From the NCBI GenBank assembly GCA_002327415.1, contig DCVU01000185.1:5395-10875 (forward strand): a stretch of DNA of 5,481 nucleotides, given 5' to 3'. This stretch comes from Smithella sp. UBA2180. GTDB taxonomy: Bacteria; Desulfobacterota; Syntrophia; Syntrophales; Smithellaceae. Numbering within the stretch: the first letter of the stretch is position 1; each line of letters opens with the position of its first letter. Shown one piece after another: positions 1 through 5,481 of this stretch. Made by a program: the position numbers and the translations under genes. The notes below the pieces were generated by a model. That model had not been told where the DNA came from. It searched no databases and saw nothing but the letters and a program-made list of their open reading frames with translations.

Positions 1-1
1 T

Positions 2-964
2 CTTGCAGTTCTCCGCTGGTTTTCCTCCGAGATGAGCTTCAATATTAAAGACAAGGATGCAAATCAGGAGGCTATGCTGAGTTATGTCAAAGAATCTCTA
101 GCTAAGGGAGAAAAAAGGATTAAGAATAATCCTCAAGACAATCAGGCTTATTTTGCCATGGCTTTGGCTAAAATTGTCAAAATTCATTGGGCAATTAATC
201 AAAAACATTATTTCATTCTAGCGAAAGAAGCTTCAGATATCTGGGATTATTTGGAAAAAGCAAAGGTAGGGAATGGAACCCAAAATTATGATACATATTT
301 CCTCATGGGCTTGTTTCATTATCATCTCAAACATGTCTCCGGCGTCATCCGTTTCCTTTCCTCGGCCCTTATTGTTCCCGGAAGCAATCAAAAAGGGCTT
401 CAGGAACTGGAATTGGCGGCAAAAAAGGGGGATTTACTTAAGGAACTCGCGCAGGCTGAGCTATCCTCTGATTATTTGAATTTTGAAAAACAACCGGCAA
501 AGGCTTTACCTTTTGCCCGGGAATTAAATAAAAGATTCCCCGGTAATTATAATTTTTTATTTGTTCTGAGCAGCACCCTTGCCGAACTTCACCGATTTGA
601 GGAAGCGTCTGATATAGCCAGGCAGATTGAAAAAAATATTCAGACAGGTGTTCATCCTTTTGTTCCCCAACTCCAACCCCGTTACAATCAATTAATGGGA
701 AGAATTCTTTTCAATCAGGAAGAATACGATCGTTCCGTAGAGTATTTTCAAAATGCTCTAAAGGATACATCATTTTATAATGCCCGGGTTCGGGTTTGGG
801 CTTTTGTGCGCCTGGGAATGATTCACGACATTCGTAAACAAAGGACTCAGGCCCAAGAGTATTATTCCAAGGCATTGGAAGTAGAAGGTGGGGAAGGCGC
901 CGCCCGAATAGAAGCCCAAAAATATCTAATCAATCCTTATGTTCCTGCGCAAGCTAAATCCTAG
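2..964 (+). CDS. TPR-repeat protein, 5' end cut by window edge
   Basis: Helix-rich protein with tetratricopeptide-type repeats, which usually act as protein-protein scaffolds; no enzymatic motif is visible. Counting from the ATG at 32, helix-turn-helix repeats are recognisable near residues 137-170, 171-204, 215-249 and most clearly 255-287 (Y-x-K-A-L-E signature). The C-terminus ends in a Tyr-Leu-x-x-Pro-Tyr stretch. The segment near residues 101-140 (Gly-x-x-x-x-x-x-Phe-Leu, then Pro-Gly-x-x-x-x-Gly-Leu, then Glu-Leu-Ala) resembles, from memory, an uncharacterised TPR family of Desulfobacterota in which it sits mid-protein. The frame is open back to base 2, and the ATG at 32 has no Shine-Dalgarno sequence, so I judge that ATG internal and the true start, possibly with a signal peptide, to lie outside the window. 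The stop at 962-964 is 4 bases before the transporter start, suggesting one operon. The cellular role is unknown. Confidence 0.8.
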   Translation, partial: LAVLRWFSSEMSFNIKDKDANQEAMLSYVKESLAKGEKRIKNNPQDNQAYFAMALAKIVKIHWAINQKHYFILAKEASDIWDYLEKAKVGNGTQNYDTYFLMGLFHYHLKHVSGVIRFLSSALIVPGSNQKGLQELELAAKKGDLLKELAQAELSSDYLNFEKQPAKALPFARELNKRFPGNYNFLFVLSSTLAELHRFEEASDIARQIEKNIQTGVHPFVPQLQPRYNQLMGRILFNQEEYDRSVEYFQNALKDTSFYNARVRVWAFVRLGMIHDIRKQRTQAQEYYSKALEVEGGEGAARIEAQKYLINPYVPAQAKS

Positions 965-968
965 GCTT

Positions 969-2150
969 ATGAAGAAATATATAATACTTATATCATCCGT
1001 ACTGATTCAAATATGCTTGGGTGTTGGTTATTCCTGGAGCACTTTTGTCCCCGCATTAAAACAGAACTTTGGCCTTACCATTGCACAAACACAAATAATT
1101 TTCGGCATCGGTTCGTTTATAATTACGTTGTGTATTTTTGTCGGAGGACGTATTCAGGATCGTCTGGGTCCGCGAATTCCTGTTTTGATCGGCGGTATTA
1201 TCTTCAGCGGCAGTTATATATTGGCCGGATATTCCAGCGGATCATTTCATGCCCTGCTTTTCCTTATCGGCGTCTGCGCCGCCACCGGTGTGGGTATCTG
1301 TTACGTCTGCCCTATCGTCTGTTCAGTCAAATGGTTTCCTAAACATAAAAGTCTGGCAACCGGTATTGTCGTTGCCGGATATGGAGGCAGCCCTATTATT
1401 GTTTCCTTGATCGGTGAATATTTATTGTCTCATCAAGTAAATGTATTGGATATTTTCAAATATCTGGGATTGGTCTTTCTGATAATTGTACCTATAGCCG
1501 CAATGTTTTTACAAAACCCTCTTCAGGAAAAAGATTACAAATCCATTGCTGCTGATATCAAAACCATCGAACTTTTCAAAGACCGTAACTTCTGGGGACT
1601 TTTATGCGGTATATTCCCCTGCCTGTGTATAGGATTAATGACTATCGGTAATATTAAACCATTCAGTCTTTCTCTAAACTTGAGTTTAGTTGTGACCGGA
1701 GCAGCTGTTAGTATTCTGGCGTTTTTTAATGCCATCGGTAGAATAGGATGGGGAATTATAGGCGGCTTTTTGGAGGGGAAAAAGGCGATACTTTTATCGT
1801 TGGTCAGCACATCTGCCGTTTGCCTTGCCGCGGCTTTCGCGGTTAATAATGACCTGACTTTCTTTCTCTTTGTAGTGTTTGCCGGTTTTAACTATGGTGC
1901 CTGTCTTGTTCTTTATGCCGCTGAAATCGCCAACCACTACGGAACAGAAAAAATGGGGACAATATATTCCACTCTTCTTCTCTCCAATGCGATTGCCGGA
2001 TTTTTAGCGCCTCCTTTAGCCGGAAAAATTTTCGATAACACAGGTTCCTATACGCCCGCTTTTCTTATCTTCGGCGCTCTGGCTTTCATTTCGATATTTT
2101 TATTCTACTTTATTTACCAGCCGGAAAAACAAAAAATCAAAGAAGTTTAA
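969..2150 (+). CDS. MFS transporter, oxalate/formate antiporter (OFA) family
   Basis: Predicted inner-membrane carrier of 393 residues with about 12 hydrophobic segments (roughly 4-24, 43-61, 70-88, 92-114, 129-152, 163-182, 209-229, 241-266, 272-292, 297-318, 332-352, 363-384) and a polar central loop at 183-207. The OFA/MCT-like signature is clear: CLGxxYSWSxF in TM1, a motif-A loop GGRIQDRLGPR at 59-69, KWFPKHKSLATG at 121-132 after TM4, and PPLAGKIFDNTG at 348-359. The family includes the oxalate:formate exchanger OxlT and E. coli YhjX; members move small carboxylates. Arg258 in TM8 aligns by eye with OxlT Arg272, but the expected TM11 lysine (OxlT Lys355) appears to be Asn340, so oxalate is not assured as substrate. 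I chose ATG 969 because the family N-terminus begins there. An in-frame ATG at 939 would add ten polar residues and overlap the TPR gene. The Shine-Dalgarno is weak (TAGG at 962-965), consistent with coupling to the preceding stop. Substrate is inferred only as a small carboxylate. Confidence 0.9.
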   Translation: MKKYIILISSVLIQICLGVGYSWSTFVPALKQNFGLTIAQTQIIFGIGSFIITLCIFVGGRIQDRLGPRIPVLIGGIIFSGSYILAGYSSGSFHALLFLIGVCAATGVGICYVCPIVCSVKWFPKHKSLATGIVVAGYGGSPIIVSLIGEYLLSHQVNVLDIFKYLGLVFLIIVPIAAMFLQNPLQEKDYKSIAADIKTIELFKDRNFWGLLCGIFPCLCIGLMTIGNIKPFSLSLNLSLVVTGAAVSILAFFNAIGRIGWGIIGGFLEGKKAILLSLVSTSAVCLAAAFAVNNDLTFFLFVVFAGFNYGACLVLYAAEIANHYGTEKMGTIYSTLLLSNAIAGFLAPPLAGKIFDNTGSYTPAFLIFGALAFISIFLFYFIYQPEKQKIKEV

Positions 2151-2183
2151 TTCATACATTTTAAATAGAAAAGATTTATTTAC

Positions 2184-2212
2184 TTATAATTATGCAGATT
2201 TTATGCTATAAT
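2184..2212 (+). promoter_or_regulatory. Predicted sigma-70 promoter with extended -10
   Basis: A perfect TATAAT hexamer at 2207-2212 is preceded by TG and one base (2204-2206), giving an extended -10 element. At a 17-base spacing the -35 position (2184-2189, TTATAA) matches consensus at only three of six places, which is common for extended -10 promoters. The start of transcription would fall near 2219-2220, about 30 bases before the kinase ATG. The position between the transporter stop and the kinase gene supports a separate transcript for the two-component pair. The gap is very AT-rich, so chance matches are easier than usual. Confidence 0.55.
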
Positions 2213-2240
2213 TTTACTTGTAAAAATAATGCTTTACCAA

Positions 2241-2245
2241 AGAGG
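2241..2245 (+). promoter_or_regulatory. Shine-Dalgarno site of the histidine kinase gene
   Basis: AGAGG lies five bases before the ATG at 2251, a normal spacing, and supports that ATG as the kinase start. Confidence 0.65.
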
Positions 2246-2250
2246 CGATA

Positions 2251-3954
2251 ATGGCAGAGCCACTCACCAGGAAAAAAACTGTTTTTCTTATTCGTCTTGC
2301 AGTCATTGTTATAACTTCTTATTTTATTATTTTTTCATCATCCACCGGTAAGCAATGGGAATTTTATGGATATATTTTTATTGCCGTTTATCTACTGACC
2401 AATCTGATTGTTGCCTACATTCCGGATAAATATTTCTACGACGATAAGATTTTCTACGGGTTTGTTTTATTTGACAGCATATTGCTGCCGGCCGGGATTT
2501 ATCTTTCCGGATATGTCGGATCGGAACTGTATCTGATGTTTTTTTTCATTATTTCGTTGACGACCATGAGCTCCAACTTTGGATACCTGATGATAAATAC
2601 CCTTTTCTATTCTTTCATCTATGGCTGGCTGTTATACCAAAGGGGATTATTAACAGGTCCTACGGCTATCAGTTATTTAATCCAGATCCCGTTTATTATT
2701 ATCATTGCAGTATTCTATGGATTTCTCATAACAACGCGGTTGAAAGACAAAGACATTCGAATCAATGAAGCCCGGGAAAGATACGAACAAATTGTCCAAG
2801 CTACCGATGTGTTGATGTGTATTGTCGATTATGACGGAAGGTTTTTATTTGCCAACCAAAAACTTGTCAAATTTTACGGGTATCATGATGAAAATAATCT
2901 TTTTAGTTTAACAATGTCACAGCTTCATAACGAAGATGAGACGGAAGCGGAGAAAACATTGAGCTATGTAAGATCAGTATATAAAAATAATGACATGGTG
3001 CAATATGAATCCTATGATAAGAATCATGGCAAGTGGTTCTTTAACACGCTAAGTCCGATAAGAGATCCATCGAGCCGCAATGTTTTTGAGGTCTGCATTA
3101 TTTCAAAAGACATTACCGACCTTATGGAAAAAGAGAAAAAATTAAATGAAACAGTCAAATTATTGCAAAGTACCCGGGACCAATTAATACAAAAGGATAA
3201 AATGGCCGCTCTCGGGCGAATGGCGTCCAGTATCGCACACGAAATCAGGAATCCGCTGGAAATTATCTACATGGGAGTAGATTATTTGGAGAACAACCTT
3301 CCCGATGATAATCCACAGATCCAAGAGTCTATAGAAAAAATACTTAAGGCCGCCAATCGAGCAGATAATATCATTAAGAACATCTTATCATTTGCAAGAC
3401 AATCGGCATACAAGATCACTCAGATCCACCTCCGTCCATTGCTTAACAATGTGCTGGTGTTTGCGGAACAAACGATTCAAAAAAACGGTGTTAGCGTACA
3501 ACGTGATTATGATAACGATCTGCCGGAAGTGGCAGGTGATTATAATATGCTGGAGCACGTATTTTTGAATCTTATCAATAATGCGATTGATGCCATGAAA
3601 GACAGCAATGAAAAGAAACTGACGATTCGTGCCTATAAACAATTAATCACCGAGATGGGCTATAAAACCGGTTATCGAGCAGATGATTTTTTTAATATTG
3701 GAGATGAAATGATTATTGTGGAAATATCAGATACCGGAAAAGGAATTCCGAAGGAAGTCATGACGAAAATATTCGAGCCGTTTTTTACGACCAAGCCTGT
3801 TAATGAAGGAACAGGTCTGGGTCTTAGTATTGCCCACATGATCATGGAAAGATTGAGTGGCACCATTGACGTTGAAAGCAGGGAAAACAAAGGAACAACT
3901 TTTTTTATAAAACTGCAACCAGGTTGTAAAATTAAAGATATAAAGGAGGTGTAA
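2251..3954 (+). CDS. Membrane-bound PAS sensor histidine kinase
   Basis: Complete 567-residue sensor kinase that should autophosphorylate on histidine and pass the phosphate to the receiver protein encoded next door. An N-terminal membrane domain has about six hydrophobic segments (11-30, 39-57, 68-87, 91-108, 112-128, 140-162). The Arg-Lys-Lys before TM1 and Arg/Lys after TM6 place both ends in the cytoplasm. A PAS domain follows at about 173-290, then a helical linker (290-318). The HisKA H-box is SSIAHEIRNPL at 326-336 with phospho-acceptor His330, Glu331 and Asn334. The ATPase domain has the N-box (Asn440, Asn444), G1 DTGKGIP at 494-500, F-box IFEPFFTTK at 507-515 and G2 GTGLGLS at 520-526, so all catalytic motifs are intact. 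Between N-box and G1 there is a longer than usual stretch (about 460-487). The signal is unknown; the small extracytoplasmic loops point to sensing within the membrane or via PAS. It has its own predicted promoter and is coupled to the downstream regulator. Confidence 0.95.
   Translation: MAEPLTRKKTVFLIRLAVIVITSYFIIFSSSTGKQWEFYGYIFIAVYLLTNLIVAYIPDKYFYDDKIFYGFVLFDSILLPAGIYLSGYVGSELYLMFFFIISLTTMSSNFGYLMINTLFYSFIYGWLLYQRGLLTGPTAISYLIQIPFIIIIAVFYGFLITTRLKDKDIRINEARERYEQIVQATDVLMCIVDYDGRFLFANQKLVKFYGYHDENNLFSLTMSQLHNEDETEAEKTLSYVRSVYKNNDMVQYESYDKNHGKWFFNTLSPIRDPSSRNVFEVCIISKDITDLMEKEKKLNETVKLLQSTRDQLIQKDKMAALGRMASSIAHEIRNPLEIIYMGVDYLENNLPDDNPQIQESIEKILKAANRADNIIKNILSFARQSAYKITQIHLRPLLNNVLVFAEQTIQKNGVSVQRDYDNDLPEVAGDYNMLEHVFLNLINNAIDAMKDSNEKKLTIRAYKQLITEMGYKTGYRADDFFNIGDEMIIVEISDTGKGIPKEVMTKIFEPFFTTKPVNEGTGLGLSIAHMIMERLSGTIDVESRENKGTTFFIKLQPGCKIKDIKEV
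3945..3950 (+). promoter_or_regulatory. Strong Shine-Dalgarno deciding a TTG start
   Basis: GGAGGT, within AAAGGAGGTG, sits inside the last codons of the kinase gene and five bases before TTG at 3956. No ATG lies at a usable distance and the receiver fold begins directly after this TTG, so the site fixes the start of the response regulator. Confidence 0.85.
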
Positions 3955-3955
3955 G

Positions 3956-4342
3956 TTGCCAGTAAATATAAAAGTGTTGATCATTGATGATGAAGTTGAT
4001 TTTTGTTATTTCGTTCAGAAGAATCTCATACAGGACGGACGTTTCGATGTGTTTGTCGCCACAAATGGTATGGATGGAATAGAAATAGCCAAAAAAGAGG
4101 AACCGGACATAATCTTGCTGGATCTGTTCATGCCGGACATGCCCGGCGAGGATGTTGCGGATGTTTTAAAAGAAAATACTGTTACAGCAGATATCCCTAT
4201 TCTTTTTGTCACAGCGCTGGCAACGAATGATGACATCGCAAACCGTGATGAAAATAAAATTGGGAATAATTATATCATGCCCAAACCGGTACGTACAAAA
4301 AAACTTATAGAGACTATCTTGGATATCCTTGGGAAACCTTGA
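3956..4342 (+). CDS. Single-domain (receiver-only) response regulator
   Basis: A 128-residue CheY-like receiver domain with no output domain. The acidic pocket is Asp11-Asp12 (in LIIDDE), the phospho-acceptor is Asp56 (LLDLFMPDMPG), and the switch residues Thr86 and Lys110 (MPKP) are present, so it should be phosphorylatable. It begins at TTG, one base after the kinase stop codon, with the Shine-Dalgarno inside the kinase gene; this predicts translational coupling and makes the preceding kinase its likely partner. Such stand-alone receivers act by binding other proteins or as phosphorelay intermediates (known for CheY, Spo0F and DivK), so the output here cannot be read from this gene. The full length fits a complete receiver, so I see no sign of a lost output domain. 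Confidence 0.95.
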   Translation: MPVNIKVLIIDDEVDFCYFVQKNLIQDGRFDVFVATNGMDGIEIAKKEEPDIILLDLFMPDMPGEDVADVLKENTVTADIPILFVTALATNDDIANRDENKIGNNYIMPKPVRTKKLIETILDILGKP

Positions 4343-4381
4343 CCTTTTTAATAATGCATCAAACGGCTGAATTTGACATTT

Positions 4382-4399
4382 GAATATTTTGCAATATTC
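4382..4399. repeat. Short inverted repeat between convergent genes
   Basis: GAATATT and AATATTC form a perfect 7-base stem around a 4-base loop (TTGC) in the 63-base gap between the convergent regulator and HD-GYP genes. The position would suit a bidirectional terminator, but the stem has a single G-C pair and no U-tract follows on either strand, so terminator function is doubtful. Confidence 0.3.
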
Positions 4400-4405
4400 C
4401 GATGA

Positions 4406-5481
4406 TTACCAAGCAGCGTATTTCAGCACATTTTGCTCTTTAGTAATGGTATAGTTTTTTTCGTGAAATAATTTCAGGCAGGCATCTACGACATTTACAT
4501 CATAAAGAATTCCTTTCTTCTTGAAAATTTCATCCAGAGCAAAACTAATTCCCAAGGCTGGCCGATAGGGACGATTAGAAGACATGGCCTCCACAACATC
4601 AGCAACAGCCAGAATCCGCGCCTCCAGGAGAATAGCCTCTCCCTGAAGATGTTGTGGATAACCGGTTCCATTTATCCGTTCATGATGCTGCAGGACTACG
4701 TCGGCCACGGGCCATGGAAAATCAATGTCCTTCAGGATATTATATCCTATCTGAGAGTGAATTTTAATGAAGTTGAATTCAAGCTCGGAAAGCTTTTTCT
4801 GTCTGCCGAGAATTTCCGATGGAACGGATACCTTGCCAAGATCATGAATGATGGATGCAGTGCGGACGAAATCCTGATGATCTTTCGTTAAATCCATTTC
4901 CGAGGCAATCGACTGGGCTAGATGGGACACGCGCTGCTGATGACCAGAAGTATAGGGATCTTTCGTTTCAACAATCATCGCTATCGACTGTATCATGGCT
5001 TGCAAGGTTTGTTTTGTCCGATTATAATCTTCGGTGCGTTCTGCCTCTTTCTTCTTGCGCCCGGCAATATCACGATAGTTAATAATCACAGCGTCAACAA
5101 TGTTATTATTTACCAGATTGCTTGCCACAGCTTCGAACGTCCGCCAGCTTCCATCCTTATGACGAAGACGCATTTCAAATCGTTGAACTGGGACGTTTTT
5201 ATCCCCGGCCAATAAATTGAATGCGTCAGTTAAAAACTTCAAGTCATCCGAATGGATATGCTCAAATCCGCTGGCGCCAATCATTTCTGCAGCCTTGAAT
5301 CCCAGAACTATCTCCACGCTGGATTTATATAGGTGATAACCCCCTTCAGATTCACGAGAACAATGGTGTCTGAAGATTGTTCTACGAAAGCCCGGATTTG
5401 TTGTTCCTCGAAATGTAATTTTTCCGCTGCCCACTTTAGCTTGTCCGCCACTTGCGGGGAAGATAATCCTTGCGACACAGC
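4406..5481 (-). CDS. PAS + HD-GYP protein (likely c-di-GMP phosphodiesterase), frameshifted, 5' end outside window
   Basis: Predicted cytoplasmic signalling protein; HD-GYP domains of this type hydrolyse c-di-GMP. The main open frame runs from 5434 (GTG) to 4406. In that 342-codon numbering the HD-GYP domain spans about 145-330 and retains Glu156, His165, the His197-Asp198 pair (IIHDLGK), His226, His250-His251, the GYP motif HHERINGTGYP (250-260) and Asp279, so metal binding looks intact. A PAS domain with its C-terminal part at 38-125 precedes it, joined by a charged helix (126-150). Residues 1-37 of this frame are not PAS-like. The missing PAS N-terminus (AFVEQSSDTIVLVN, then YINPA) is in another frame from 5481 to 5308, ending at TAG 5310-5308. 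Inserting one base near 5317-5320 restores a normal PAS (NPA-VEIVLGF). The frame is open to the window edge with no evident start, so more N-terminal sequence is expected. It converges on the two-component pair. Function is sure at family level; whether the gene is intact is not. Confidence 0.85.
   Translation of the reverse strand, partial: CVARIIFPASGGQAKVGSGKITFRGTTNPGFRRTIFRHHCSRESEGGYHLYKSSVEIVLGFKAAEMIGASGFEHIHSDDLKFLTDAFNLLAGDKNVPVQRFEMRLRHKDGSWRTFEAVASNLVNNNIVDAVIINYRDIAGRKKKEAERTEDYNRTKQTLQAMIQSIAMIVETKDPYTSGHQQRVSHLAQSIASEMDLTKDHQDFVRTASIIHDLGKVSVPSEILGRQKKLSELEFNFIKIHSQIGYNILKDIDFPWPVADVVLQHHERINGTGYPQHLQGEAILLEARILAVADVVEAMSSNRPYRPALGISFALDEIFKKKGILYDVNVVDACLKLFHEKNYTITKEQNVLKYAAW
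5308..5325 (-). other. Frameshift site in the PAS domain
   Basis: On the minus strand, codons from 5325 read Asn-Pro-Ala-Trp-Arg-stop. A normal PAS would continue Asn-Pro-Ala-Val-Glu, and Val-Glu-Ile-Val-Leu-Gly-Phe is found in the -1 frame beginning with GTG at 5317. One missing G in GCG-GTG (or one missing base before GC at 5319) explains it exactly. No slippery heptamer is present at the junction. Confidence 0.85.

Noticed and set aside
32..34. ATG as the start of the TPR gene
   Set aside because: No Shine-Dalgarno upstream, the frame stays open to the window edge, and the upstream residues continue the helical pattern; the true start is probably outside.
939..968. Upstream ATG (939) as the transporter start
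   Set aside because: It adds a polar ten-residue leader overlapping the TPR gene, lacks a Shine-Dalgarno, and the OFA family N-terminus begins at the ATG at 969.
3672..3984. Antisense open frames over the kinase and regulator genes
   Set aside because: They lie wholly opposite well-supported coding sequence, show no domain and have no ribosome site.
4382..4399. Inverted repeat as an intrinsic terminator
   Set aside because: AT-rich 7-base stem with one G-C pair and no following T-run on either strand.
4649..5215. Plus-strand open frames across the HD-GYP gene
   Set aside because: Shadows of the minus-strand gene; residue composition is not protein-like and no domain is visible.
5326..5434. 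GTG at 5434 as the true start of the HD-GYP protein
   Set aside because: The 37 residues it adds are not PAS-like, while the other frame over the same bases encodes an excellent PAS N-terminus.
5308..5434. Programmed -1 ribosomal frameshifting in the HD-GYP gene
   Set aside because: The direction would fit, but there is no X-XXY-YYZ heptamer at the junction and no clear downstream stem-loop; a simple one-base deletion or read error is the simpler explanation.
5430..5481. LuxR-like helix-turn-helix resemblance (GLSSPQVADKL) upstream of the PAS
   Set aside because: Only a short local likeness; the recognition helix pattern is missing and it more likely belongs to a linker from an upstream domain.

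Overview
This window reads as ordinary chromosomal DNA of a moderately AT-rich Gram-negative bacterium. The protein styles (a TPR family, an OFA-type MFS carrier, a membrane PAS histidine kinase, a PAS/HD-GYP protein) resemble those of Desulfobacterota (the former Deltaproteobacteria), perhaps a syntrophic lineage. That placement is an impression from family resemblance and has not been tested by search. I see no RNA gene, CRISPR array, insertion sequence, integrase or attachment site.

Left part (1-2150, + strand): the 3' portion of a TPR-repeat protein, cut by the left edge of the window, is followed after 4 bases by a complete 12-TM MFS transporter of the oxalate/formate antiporter (OFA) family. 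The tight spacing suggests co-transcription and translational coupling.

Middle (2151-4342, + strand): a 100-base gap carries a good extended -10 promoter and a Shine-Dalgarno site. Next comes a two-component pair: a six-TM PAS histidine kinase and, one base after its stop codon, a stand-alone receiver-domain response regulator. The regulator starts at TTG behind a strong Shine-Dalgarno sequence that lies inside the kinase's last codons.

Right part (4343-5481, - strand): after a 63-base convergent gap comes a PAS plus HD-GYP protein, a predicted c-di-GMP phosphodiesterase, which runs off the right edge. Its reading frame is broken by an apparent one-base deletion near 5317-5320. The first half of the PAS domain is in one frame and the second half plus HD-GYP is in another. 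This is either a sequencing or assembly error or a real frameshift mutation, and it is the most notable thing in the window.

How the genes may work together: the kinase and receiver almost certainly form a cognate pair. The receiver has no output domain, so its signal must pass to another protein. The neighbouring HD-GYP protein is a possible but unproven partner. I did not find a clearly novel multi-gene system here.
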